DNA of 64,000 bases from Empedobacter stercoris (GTDB lineage: Bacteria; Bacteroidota; Bacteroidia; Flavobacteriales; Weeksellaceae). This document shows positions 43,564-52,043 of the stretch, one piece after another. The position numbers and the translations under genes were made by a program. The DNA lies in NCBI RefSeq assembly GCF_025244765.1, contig NZ_CP104209.1, positions 1,866,501 to 1,930,500 on the forward strand. Direction: 5' to 3'. Numbering within the stretch: the first letter of the stretch is position 1; the number at the start of each line of letters is the position of its first letter. Under the pieces are notes generated by a model. That model had not been told where the DNA came from. It worked only from the letters and a program-made list of their open reading frames with translations, and did not search any database.

Positions 43564-45183
43564 TTATTTTTTTGAATAATATACTAATAGTTTTAATTTT
43601 TTAGCATCATTTTCTGTGTTATTCCCGTGCAATACAATTCTATACGGATTGTATGCTCTATTATTTTGGAATGGGTTTGTACTATTGATAGTTGTCGCAT
43701 CAGAAACAGAAGTGATAAAATTACCCAATGTAATGTACATTGTTTGGTCTTTAAATTCATTTCCTTTTTCTAACATACTTTTCAGATGTTTTGTGATATC
43801 AATTGTATAAAACTCTGTTTCTCCTTTTACTTGAGGATTAAAGTGTACAGAAAGTGGATACGAATTATAAAATTCTAAAACATCTGCATACAATTCATTA
43901 ACAATTTTGTCCTCTTTTTTGTAGTTATTCCAAGCAGTTATATACGGTGGTTTTGGAAAACCATATGATTCATCTATATAAAATTTCAATTTGGCACCAA
44001 GAATAGCAATATCACTTTTCGACATTTCTGTCTTCAATTCATCTAACTGTTGGGTGTTGAATTTTAATTTCGCATAGTTACCACTCATTCCACTCAAAAA
44101 CAATCTTGCATCACCCTTTATAGAGTCTGGTTGAACTGTTGAATACGTAGAACCTGCTATATTATTTACAATTTGAGAAGCAATTACATTTGAGTTATTC
44201 GCTGTACCTGAATTCCACTGATTAGAGAAATCAAAATCATAGGTTGCGTCCAAACGTTCTTTGTATTCTTTATCTGTATCTTTTTTAGGTGTTGGATTTT
44301 TGTATGAATAATACATTTTTAAATCCATTTTATTTGGATTAAAATTGATGATAAATCCATCCGTTTCTTCAACAGAAAATTCTAAACCTTTGATGTTTTC
44401 ACGAATAAATGTTGCATAATCAGAAAGCAATCCTGTTTTAGCATTCTTGATGATTTTTTCGTCAAAATAATCTTTATCTAAAGAGACTTTGTAACCTACT
44501 GCTTCTTCCGAAATATTAGTTGTTCCCGTTTTTTGTTTTACAACTTTACTCACCACTGTTTTTCCAATTTTAGCAGTCCCAATTACTCTCGAATTGGCAT
44601 CTATTGGCGATTCTGAACCATCTAATTTAGAAAAATACTTTGAGTCTCGATATAAAACCGTATTAATGTCTTTAATTTTCAACGTCATCTCCAAATCCTT
44701 TTTTCCATACAAGGAATCAACAGCGTATTTTGTTGTAATTTGGATTGTATCTGTATCTTCTGGTTTCTCTCCTGGTTTAGACAAGTTGATTGTGTCCTTA
44801 GAAATAGGATCTTTTGTAGAATTGTAATAAACAGGGATGATAAGATTGACAGAATCTACTTTTGGCTCTGTACCAAAATCTTGGTCTCCAATAGAAGTAG
44901 GTCTAAATTGCGTATAAAACTTTGATGCAGTCGAGCCAAAAATTGGTTCATTGTACACACCAAAAGCCCCATTTTGCAATACAAATCTATCAGATCGAAT
45001 CGTATCAAAACTTGCATTAAATGCTAATACATCTAACGATTTCACATTCCCATCAGCTTCTCCTCCAATAACATTGTTATCTAATTCTAATGTTTCGTTT
45101 TCACAAGAAACCATTGTTCCCATTCCAATCATCATTGCAACAGATACAGAAAGGACATTCAAAAATTTTTTCATTAATCTCAA
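43564..45183 (-). CDS. DUF4270 family lipoprotein
   Basis: The 539-residue protein has an N-terminal signal with a lipobox (MGTMVSC, Cys about 27) and the DUF4270 opening SFDTIRSDRFVLQNGAFGVY. It is a Bacteroidota family of unknown function that is regularly found near glmS. The start could be the second Met at residue 4. It is in line with glmS downstream (29 bp) and a GT5 gene upstream (6 bp), so the three probably form one operon. Confidence 0.85.
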   Translation of the reverse strand: MRLMKKFLNVLSVSVAMMIGMGTMVSCENETLELDNNVIGGEADGNVKSLDVLAFNASFDTIRSDRFVLQNGAFGVYNEPIFGSTASKFYTQFRPTSIGDQDFGTEPKVDSVNLIIPVYYNSTKDPISKDTINLSKPGEKPEDTDTIQITTKYAVDSLYGKKDLEMTLKIKDINTVLYRDSKYFSKLDGSESPIDANSRVIGTAKIGKTVVSKVVKQKTGTTNISEEAVGYKVSLDKDYFDEKIIKNAKTGLLSDYATFIRENIKGLEFSVEETDGFIINFNPNKMDLKMYYSYKNPTPKKDTDKEYKERLDATYDFDFSNQWNSGTANNSNVIASQIVNNIAGSTYSTVQPDSIKGDARLFLSGMSGNYAKLKFNTQQLDELKTEMSKSDIAILGAKLKFYIDESYGFPKPPYITAWNNYKKEDKIVNELYADVLEFYNSYPLSVHFNPQVKGETEFYTIDITKHLKSMLEKGNEFKDQTMYITLGNFITSVSDATTINSTNPFQNNRAYNPYRIVLHGNNTENDAKKLKLLVYYSKK

Positions 45184-45189
45184 CGGATT

Positions 45190-46002
45190 TTAATTAGAGT
45201 TCATTACTTCCTCAAGATAAAAGTTGTTGTACACTTCTTTTGCTTGCTCTTTTGAGCAATAATCTAATAGAGGAATATTTTGTTGGTTGATATAGTTTTT
45301 GACATCTTCTGGAATTATCTCTTCTCCTCTCGCTACCGCATCTGCGTATTCTAAAGAAGCTTGAATCATTCCTAAATGAGTCGGTTTTTCTAAGTATTGT
45401 TTTACTTCCCCTTCTACTTTATCGAAGGCTAATTTATTGATTAATCCATTATCCAATTCTCCATCAAATGCATTGTCAAATAGTGAAACTACTACTTTCG
45501 CATCTTGAAAAAATGGATCATCCGAATAATATTTCTTTAGGTACAATGGTACTAAACTTGACATCCATCCCATAACGTGAACTACGTCTGGTTTCCAGTT
45601 TAATTTTTTTACTGTCTCTAAAACTCCTTTTGCGAAGAAAATCGAACGCTCATCATTATCAGAAAACAAATCATTTCCTTCTCCATAAACTTCTTTACGT
45701 TTAAAATATTCTTCGTTATCTATAAAATACACTTGTAGTCGCTCTCCTGGTACAGATGCTACTTTAATGATTAAGGGTTGATCCAAGTCATTAATAATCA
45801 TGTTCATACCTGAAAGTCGTATTACTTCATGTAATTGGTGTCTTCTTTCATTAATTGCTCCAAATCTTGGCATAAAGATTCTTACATCTGCGCCATTACT
45901 TTGCATGATTTTTGGCAAATCTAATGCTTGAGAAGACATCGGATTTTCAGGAAAATAAGGTACCATTTCTGTTGTTACATACAATATGCGCTTTCCTTCC
46001 AT
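45190..46002 (-). CDS. Glycogen/starch synthase catalytic-domain protein (GT5, N-domain only)
   Basis: The 270-residue protein matches the N-terminal half of glycogen synthase: ILYVTTEMVPYFPENPMSSQ, DVRIFMPRFGAINERRHQLH, and KPDVVHVMGWMSSLVPLYLK. The ADP-glucose-binding C-terminal GT-B domain is missing, so it is about half the usual length of around 480. This short form is common in Flavobacteriia next to panC, so it is a family trait, not a truncation. Enzymatic activity is doubtful. Confidence 0.85.
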   Translation of the reverse strand: MEGKRILYVTTEMVPYFPENPMSSQALDLPKIMQSNGADVRIFMPRFGAINERRHQLHEVIRLSGMNMIINDLDQPLIIKVASVPGERLQVYFIDNEEYFKRKEVYGEGNDLFSDNDERSIFFAKGVLETVKKLNWKPDVVHVMGWMSSLVPLYLKKYYSDDPFFQDAKVVVSLFDNAFDGELDNGLINKLAFDKVEGEVKQYLEKPTHLGMIQASLEYADAVARGEEIIPEDVKNYINQQNIPLLDYCSKEQAKEVYNNFYLEEVMNSN

Positions 46003-46055
46003 AATTTCTACTCTCTTTTCCTAATGAATAATAAGGCACAAATTTACAAAAAAAT

Positions 46056-46086
46056 GTTGATATATTATTTGCTTATAGTAGCTTTG
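46056..46086 (+). promoter_or_regulatory. panC promoter
   Basis: GTTG, exactly 19 bp, then TAGCTTTG, an almost perfect match to TTTG-N19-TAnnTTTG, about 34 bp before the panC ATG. Confidence 0.65.
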
Positions 46087-46120
46087 CCGGATATTAGTTT
46101 TTTTTTAACAAATCAGTGGA

Positions 46121-46963
46121 ATGGTTGTATTTAACGAAAAGGAAAAATTAACTCCCGTAATCGTCGAGTTAAAAAACCAAAACAAAACCATCGGGTTTAT
46201 CCCTACAATGGGCGCTTTGCACGAAGGGCACATGTCTTTAGTAAAAGCTTCTAAGGCTCAAAATGACTACACAATTGTAAGTATTTTTGTCAATCCAACA
46301 CAATTTAATAATCCAGAAGATTTAGCAAAATATCCTCGAACTGAGGAAAGTGACAAGGAATTGTTAATGAAAAATGGTTGTGATTTTGTCTATATGCCAA
46401 CAGTAGAGGATTTATACGAGTCAAATGAAGGTGCAAAACATTACGATTTCGGAACGATTGACAAAGTCATGGAAGGTTCTTCTCGTCCAGGACATTTTGA
46501 TGGTGTTGCAACAATTGTTTGCAAATTATTCAAAGCCGTTCAACCAACAAGAGCATATTTTGGAGAAAAAGATTTTCAACAAATTCGTATCATTCAAGAA
46601 ATGGTAAAACAAGAGAATTTGGATGTCGAAATTGTTCCAATGCCTATTCATCGTGCAGATTCTGGCTTAGCTTTTAGTTCGAGAAATGCTCGTTTATCAA
46701 CACAACAAACAACAGATGCACCACAAATTTTTTCGATTTTATCTAAAGCTGTTCAACTTAAAAACAACGGAAAAGATGTAGCTGAAGTGAAAGAATTTGT
46801 TAAAAATGAATTTGAAAACTCTCCTTTCGAATTAGAATATTTCGAAATCACAGACGAAGAAACATTGTTGTCTATCAACCATTTTTCTGAAGCAAAACAT
46901 ATTCGAGGGTTTGTTGTTGCCTATGCAGGCGATGTTCGTTTAATTGATAATATTCAATTCTAA
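46121..46963 (+). CDS. panC: Pantothenate synthetase
   Basis: The 280-residue enzyme has GFIPTMGALHEGHMSLVKAS (HxGH, about 27-46), VSIFVNPTQFNNPEDLAKYP, FGEKDFQQ and FSSRNARLS. It joins pantoate and beta-alanine with ATP to form pantothenate. panD, which makes beta-alanine, follows 87 bp downstream. Confidence 0.97.
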   Translation: MVVFNEKEKLTPVIVELKNQNKTIGFIPTMGALHEGHMSLVKASKAQNDYTIVSIFVNPTQFNNPEDLAKYPRTEESDKELLMKNGCDFVYMPTVEDLYESNEGAKHYDFGTIDKVMEGSSRPGHFDGVATIVCKLFKAVQPTRAYFGEKDFQQIRIIQEMVKQENLDVEIVPMPIHRADSGLAFSSRNARLSTQQTTDAPQIFSILSKAVQLKNNGKDVAEVKEFVKNEFENSPFELEYFEITDEETLLSINHFSEAKHIRGFVVAYAGDVRLIDNIQF

Positions 46964-47013
46964 AAAAAACTAAAATATTTGTTCCAAATCCATTGAAAAA
47001 TATTGGAATAGGT

Positions 47014-47043
47014 TTTGAAATTTATAAGTTCAATGTAACTTTG
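47014..47043 (+). promoter_or_regulatory. panD promoter, very close to the start codon
   Basis: TTTG, 18 bp, TAACTTTG. The -7 box ends only 7 bp before the first ATG (47051), so the transcript would be leaderless or nearly so, or start at the second ATG (47054). Confidence 0.55.
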
Positions 47044-47050
47044 CAAAATT

Positions 47051-47398
47051 ATGATGGTAGAAGTTTTTCACTCTAAAATACATAGAGTTAAGGTAACAGA
47101 CGCAAAACTAAATTATATCGGAAGTATCACAATCGATGAAGATTTGATTGATGCTGCAAATATGGTAGTGGGTCAAAAAGTACAAATCGTTGTTCAAGAA
47201 AACGGTGAACGATTTGAAACTTATATTATAAAAGGGAAACGTGGAAGTGGCGAAATTTGTTTGAATGGACCTGCTGCGCGCAAAGTACAAGTTGGTGATA
47301 CGGTAATCATTATTACCTACGCAATGATGGATTTTGAGGAAGCCAAAACATACGAACCAACAATTGTTTTCCCTAACGACAATAATCGTTTAGATTAA
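47051..47398 (+). CDS. panD: Aspartate 1-decarboxylase proenzyme
   Basis: The 115-residue pyruvoyl enzyme has the self-cleavage site [11 protein letters not shown] (Gly-Ser, with Ser26 becoming the pyruvoyl group) and [17 protein letters not shown]. It makes beta-alanine for PanC. Two Met codons start the frame; the second gives the usual 114 residues. Confidence 0.96.
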   Translation: MMVEVFHSKIHRVKVTDAKLNYIGSITIDEDLIDAANMVVGQKVQIVVQENGERFETYIIKGKRGSGEICLNGPAARKVQVGDTVIIITYAMMDFEEAKTYEPTIVFPNDNNRLD

Positions 47399-47421
47399 GA
47401 AATTAATTTTCAAACATTTAT

Positions 47422-48441
47422 ATGAAGAGTAAGATGAAACAATCACTCTTCTTAATCATTGCTTCATTGTTAGCACTCTTTTTTGTGGTAATAACAGTGA
47501 GGCAAATTGATTTCGAACGAGTTGCAAACGTTTTAAAAGAGACCAATTACTTTTGGATTTTTGCATCAATGGCTATTAGTATCCTCACCTATTGGATACG
47601 TGCCGCTCGTTGGAAACTTCTTCTCAAACCAATGGGGTACAATACCCAAACTTCATCTGGTTTTTGGGCAATTGCCTTTGCTTATTTTATGAATTTAACC
47701 ATTCCGAGAAGTGGCGAAGTTGCACGAGCAACAAGTTTTTATAAAATGGAAAATGTCCCTTTCGAAAAATCATTTGGTACAGTTGTTTTAGAACGCGTTA
47801 TTGACCTCTTATTTTTAGGCTTATTTTTCGGATTAACACTTATTTTTAACTACGAGACCTTTATGCGTTTTGTAGAATTAGGAAACAAAGAAAAAGCACA
47901 TCAACCAACAACAGAACCTTCTTTCTTAAAGTATTACATCGCGATTGGAATTGTTCTTTTTGGAATGATGTTAGTTGCCATTTTCTGGAAAAAAATTATC
48001 CAATTGAAGTTTTTCGAGAAAATTAAAACATTTCTTTTAGGACTTTGGGAAGGAATCAAATCAATCTCAAAATTAGAAAGAAGAAGTCTATTTATCTTTT
48101 ATTCTTTTGCTCTTTGGATTTGTTATTTTTTGATGACCTATTTAGTTTTCTTCGCGTTTCCAGATACAGAAAACTTTGGAATTGCAGAAGGTTTATTTCT
48201 TTTAATTGCAGGTTCTTTTGGAATGATTTTGCCCGTTTCTGGCGGATTAGCTTATCCTTACGTCATGTCGATCGCATTTTCAGCAGTGTATCTTGCTAAA
48301 GGCGGCGATCAGCACGAAGGACGAGCTATTGGCGACTATTTTGGGTTAATACTTTATATAGCTCAAGTTATTTCGATGATTAGTTTTGGATTAATCGCGA
48401 TTTATAAAATTGCAAAAATTCGTCGAGATTCTACTGTTTAA
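47422..48441 (+). CDS. Lysylphosphatidylglycerol synthase TM-domain (flippase-like) protein
   Basis: The 339-residue membrane protein with about eight helices belongs to the UPF0104/AglD-MprF-N family: WIRAARWKLLLKPMGYN, FAYFMNLTIPRSGEVARATS and GTVVLERVIDLLFLGLFFG are its hallmarks. Only the flippase-like half is present, without an aminoacyl-transferase domain. A role in lipid transport is likely but unproven. It lies 23 bp after panD and overlaps the convergent gene at 48431 by 11 bp. Confidence 0.85.
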   Translation: MKSKMKQSLFLIIASLLALFFVVITVRQIDFERVANVLKETNYFWIFASMAISILTYWIRAARWKLLLKPMGYNTQTSSGFWAIAFAYFMNLTIPRSGEVARATSFYKMENVPFEKSFGTVVLERVIDLLFLGLFFGLTLIFNYETFMRFVELGNKEKAHQPTTEPSFLKYYIAIGIVLFGMMLVAIFWKKIIQLKFFEKIKTFLLGLWEGIKSISKLERRSLFIFYSFALWICYFLMTYLVFFAFPDTENFGIAEGLFLLIAGSFGMILPVSGGLAYPYVMSIAFSAVYLAKGGDQHEGRAIGDYFGLILYIAQVISMISFGLIAIYKIAKIRRDSTV

Positions 48442-49207
48442 TCATCTCCAAATATTTGGACGCTTGATCTTCTAATATTTCAGTTATTTTATCGTATTTA
48501 TTTTCTTTTACTAATTTCTCTAACCCGAAATTGTGATAACAATACGTTACATAATCACTGACTTTATTTTCAGGAATATTCAAACTTTCGACAAAATAAG
48601 TCTTCGTAAAATAATTTTCTAACTCTTTTATTTTATCTATTCTTTTAAAATATTGATCTTGTTTTTTATCTTTTTTCTTTTGTCCAGAAATTGTTGCTAT
48701 CCAATTAGATGGGTCTAACAATCCATTGTTATTCAACATTGAAGAGGCATACGGATCGATCTTCCTGAAACGTAAATTGGGATCAATTCCAAGATTCAAT
48801 CCTTTATACAAATCATCTACTTTATCGTGTTTGAGCTTAATATTATTCTTAAAGTTTTTGTCTAATGTATTAATCCGAGCCTCAGCTAATTCTATTGTTT
48901 CAATATTTAAATGAATGGTTAACATTCCTTTTGCTAAAATATCAGCTGTAATTTTGATTGAACGCTTTTTGTAAAAATCGTGCGTAAAAATCAATTCATC
49001 TCCAACAGAAGCTTTGATCGAAAACATTCCCTTCGAGTTTGTAAATGCTTTAGCATTAGTCGTTTCGTTGGTAATCAAAATATTCTCAACAATATCTTGT
49101 CCCACAATACCATCGTCAATCACCACTTTTCCAGTAATCAAATTGGATTGTGCAAGCGAAAAAATACTGATCAAACTAAAAAATAAGATGTATAAAAATT
49201 TATTCAT
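48431..49207 (-). CDS. Secreted CarboxypepD_reg-like domain protein, paralog A
   Basis: The 258-residue protein has a signal peptide (about 1-19, ending SLAQ) and an N-terminal carboxypeptidase-regulatory-like beta domain (NLITGKVVIDDG...TTNAKAFTNSKGMFSIKASV). Its C-terminal helical half has no recognised domain. It is paralogous to the next gene and they overlap by 8 bp. Periplasmic or outer-membrane location is expected; function unknown. Confidence 0.75.
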   Translation of the reverse strand: MNKFLYILFFSLISIFSLAQSNLITGKVVIDDGIVGQDIVENILITNETTNAKAFTNSKGMFSIKASVGDELIFTHDFYKKRSIKITADILAKGMLTIHLNIETIELAEARINTLDKNFKNNIKLKHDKVDDLYKGLNLGIDPNLRFRKIDPYASSMLNNNGLLDPSNWIATISGQKKKDKKQDQYFKRIDKIKELENYFTKTYFVESLNIPENKVSDYVTYCYHNFGLEKLVKENKYDKITEILEDQASKYLEMIKQ

Positions 49208-49997
49208 TCTTCGATATTTTTGCTAAATAAATTGGTGATTGTTCTTCTATGACAAAAAGTATTTCATCAAAATTATTATCCCTTAACAACGTTGGAAAAT
49301 CAAAATTTGAATAACAATAATCTAAAAACTCATTGATTTTTCCTTCTGGAATCTTCAAATCATTAACAAAATAATAAGTCGTATAAAACCTACGAAGCGC
49401 AAGCAATTGATCTTCTTTCACTATTTTTAGTGGAACTGGATTTTTAACACGCTTTTTGGGATTTTTGAAAAGATTCATTATTCCCAATAAATTAACTCCT
49501 CCAACCTGTTTGATTGTTCGATTGACTATTTCTTCATCATGTTTTAGATTCAATTTAGCTTTAAAATCAAGTGAATTAATTCCCATTTCATCTCCTAATT
49601 TTTCTTGAAACGATTTCTCTTTTCCCATATTCCTAAACGCATCTTTATTCAGTTTCTGAATATTCGTTTCAGCCAATTCAATCACTTCTACATTCATGTG
49701 AATACTTACAAATCCTTTCGTCATCATAGCTTCAGTAACTTTCAAACTTCGATCTTGAATCCCCAAATGCTTAATGTATAATTCATCATTCAAATTAACA
49801 TTTATCGAAAATAATCCTTCCGAATTGGCTTTTGCTTTGGCTTTTGTCATTAAATTTTCAACCGTTGCTCCACTCAGATCCATCACTTCATCAGCATCGT
49901 CAACCATAATTTTTCCTGTGATTAAGGTTGATTGCGCATAAAGTAAACTACATAAAATGAAAAATAGGTTAAAAAGTAAAGTTCTCATCATTGGCAT
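49200..49997 (-). CDS. Secreted CarboxypepD_reg-like domain protein, paralog B
   Basis: The 265-residue protein has a signal peptide (ending LLYAQ) and the same layout as paralog A: TLITGKIMVDDADEV, SEGLFSINVNLNDELYI, and a shared MxTKGFVSIHMNVEVIELAE block. A C-terminal stretch FYTTYYFVNDLKIPEGKINE parallels FTKTYFVESLNIPENKVSDY in paralog A. The two arose by tandem duplication. Function unknown. Confidence 0.75.
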   Translation of the reverse strand: MPMMRTLLFNLFFILCSLLYAQSTLITGKIMVDDADEVMDLSGATVENLMTKAKAKANSEGLFSINVNLNDELYIKHLGIQDRSLKVTEAMMTKGFVSIHMNVEVIELAETNIQKLNKDAFRNMGKEKSFQEKLGDEMGINSLDFKAKLNLKHDEEIVNRTIKQVGGVNLLGIMNLFKNPKKRVKNPVPLKIVKEDQLLALRRFYTTYYFVNDLKIPEGKINEFLDYCYSNFDFPTLLRDNNFDEILFVIEEQSPIYLAKISKNE

Positions 49998-50175
49998 TCA
50001 ATTTTCTCTTAAAAATAATCGAGAAAATGATTGTATATCAATATTTAACTCAACTTTATCTAAAATCTGAAATTTGTTAAAAAAGTGAATTATCATTAAC
50101 GTTATTTACTTATTGTATTAAAAAAATTCACAAATAGAACTCCATATCTTGTCGCGATAAACCATTATTTTTGTG

Positions 50176-50183
50176 TAAATTTG
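50176..50183 (+). promoter_or_regulatory. -7 element of the radA promoter, decides the start codon
   Basis: TAAATTTG lies 5 bp before the ATG at 50189. A start at the in-frame ATG at 50171 would lie upstream of this box, which favours 50189. Confidence 0.45.
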
Positions 50184-50188
50184 AAACT

Positions 50189-51553
50189 ATGGCTAAAACA
50201 AAAACTACCTATTTCTGTCAAAACTGTGGCACGCAAACCTCACAATGGATGGGACAATGCAAAAGTTGTGGTGAATGGAATACCATTGTTGAAGAAATTG
50301 TTGACAAAGGCGAAGAAAAAAAATCGTGGAAAGATAAATCGGATAAAAAAGAGAAAACTTTTGCACTAAATATTCGAGAAATTAATCCGTTGGGAGAAAT
50401 CCGTATTTCGACTAAAAACCAAGAATTAGACCGAGTTTTAGGAGGCGGAATTGTACCAGGATCTGTGATTTTGGTTGGTGGAGAACCTGGTGTAGGAAAA
50501 TCGACCTTAATGTTGCAAGTTGCCTTAAAGTTAGATACAATTAAAATTTTATATGTTTCTGGTGAGGAATCTGTTTCTCAGGTTAAGCTACGTGCCGAAC
50601 GAATTGGAATAGAATCCGATCAATGTTTTATTTTACCCGAAACAAATACGCAAAAAATATTTGCTCACGCCAAAGAAATTCAACCTCAATTAATTGTTGT
50701 CGATTCAGTTCAAACATTACAAACACCTCATGTAGAATCATCTCCAGGAAGTATTTCGCAAATTCGAGAAACCACTTTTGAGCTCATCCAATATGCGAAA
50801 GAGACCAACACGCCGATTATTTTGATTGGTCATATCACCAAAGAAGGCGTAATTGCTGGACCAAAAATTTTAGAACACATGGTTGATGTTGTTCTTCAAT
50901 TTGAAGGCGATCGTAATCATATTTATAGAATTCTTAGAGCAAATAAAAATCGTTTTGGTTCGACTGCAGAAATCGGAATTTACGAGATGCAAGGTGCCGG
51001 TTTGCGCGAAGTCACAAATCCATCTGAAGTGTTGATTACAAAAAAAGATGAATTACTTAGTGGTAATGCAATTGCAGCAACTTTAGAAGGCGTTCGTCCT
51101 ATGTTAATCGAAATTCAAGCATTGGTTTCGACAGCTGTTTATGGAACGCCACAACGGACTGCTACTGGTTTTGACGCGAAGCGATTGAACATGTTGTTGG
51201 CTGTTTTGGAAAAGCGCGCTGGTTTTCGATTGAATATGAAAGATGTTTTCTTGAATATTACAGGAGGAATTCGTGTAGACGACCCTGCAATTGACTTGGC
51301 TGTTATCGCTGCAATTCTTTCTTCGAGCGAAGATTCTGCCGTTCCTGATAACTGTTGTTTTGCTGGCGAAGTTGGTTTGAGCGGCGAAATAAGGGCTGTA
51401 AATCGTGTAGAACAGCGTATTACGGAAGCGGAAAAATTAGGATTTGATGTTATATTTGTTTCAAAGTACAACAAAATAAAAGATACAGATTTTGGAATCA
51501 GAATTGTCCGAATTTCAAAAGTCGAAGATCTTTACCGTATGTTGTTTCAATAA
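50189..51553 (+). CDS. radA: DNA repair protein RadA
   Basis: The enzyme has an N-terminal C4 zinc finger (CQNCGTQTSQWMGQCKSCGE), a RecA-type ATPase with Walker A GGEPGVGKSTLM, the RadA-specific KNRFG motif and a C-terminal Lon-like domain. It drives branch migration in recombination. An in-frame ATG at 50171 exists, but the start here (MAKTKTTYFCQNCG) matches RadA homologues and leaves the -7 box outside the coding region. Length is 454 residues from this start. Confidence 0.96.
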   Translation: MAKTKTTYFCQNCGTQTSQWMGQCKSCGEWNTIVEEIVDKGEEKKSWKDKSDKKEKTFALNIREINPLGEIRISTKNQELDRVLGGGIVPGSVILVGGEPGVGKSTLMLQVALKLDTIKILYVSGEESVSQVKLRAERIGIESDQCFILPETNTQKIFAHAKEIQPQLIVVDSVQTLQTPHVESSPGSISQIRETTFELIQYAKETNTPIILIGHITKEGVIAGPKILEHMVDVVLQFEGDRNHIYRILRANKNRFGSTAEIGIYEMQGAGLREVTNPSEVLITKKDELLSGNAIAATLEGVRPMLIEIQALVSTAVYGTPQRTATGFDAKRLNMLLAVLEKRAGFRLNMKDVFLNITGGIRVDDPAIDLAVIAAILSSSEDSAVPDNCCFAGEVGLSGEIRAVNRVEQRITEAEKLGFDVIFVSKYNKIKDTDFGIRIVRISKVEDLYRMLFQ

Positions 51554-51616
51554 ATTAAAAGTCATCAAATAATTGGATTTACATATATCTTATAGTTTTG
51601 TTTCAAACGAAATAAT

Positions 51617-52027
51617 ATGAAAAAGCGGATTTTAGTTTATGGATTAGCAACCGTATTGCCAATTTTGGGAATCGCTTATTTTTACGGTTATTACAACAAC
51701 CAAAGTCCGTTTACGATAAAATGTATGTTTCATGCAATAACTGGCTTATGGTGTCCTGGTTGTGGTGGTCAACGCGCTTTTTATTTATTAACACACGGCC
51801 ATATTTTACAATCGTTGCGATATAATTTGCTACTCCCCTTTGCGCTATATATTTGCATACGTTTTTATTATTCTATTATCGGAACTATATTTTTAGCGGA
51901 ACCTTTATCGAGTAAGTTTCATTTTTCAACAAGTTTCGCGCGAAACTTTCTACTCTTTTTATTAATTTATTCGATTTTAAGAAATATTCCTCTTTCACCG
52001 TTTATCTATTTAGCACCAGAAGGTTAA
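51617..52027 (+). CDS. DUF2752 membrane protein
   Basis: The 136-residue protein has three hydrophobic segments and the DUF2752 core CMFHAITGLWCPGCGGQRAF followed by YLLTHGHILQSLRYN. Function unknown. It stands alone, 63 bp after radA, with a TAGTTTTG box (51593-51600) just upstream. Confidence 0.85.
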   Translation: MKKRILVYGLATVLPILGIAYFYGYYNNQSPFTIKCMFHAITGLWCPGCGGQRAFYLLTHGHILQSLRYNLLLPFALYICIRFYYSIIGTIFLAEPLSSKFHFSTSFARNFLLFLLIYSILRNIPLSPFIYLAPEG

Positions 52028-52043
52028 ATCAAAAAAAATGGAA

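Noticed and set aside
45190-46002. Glycogen synthase gene broken by a frameshift
   Set aside because: The short form ends with a normal tail (NFYLEEVMNSN) and is directly followed by an ordered operon. Comparable short proteins are usual in this lineage.
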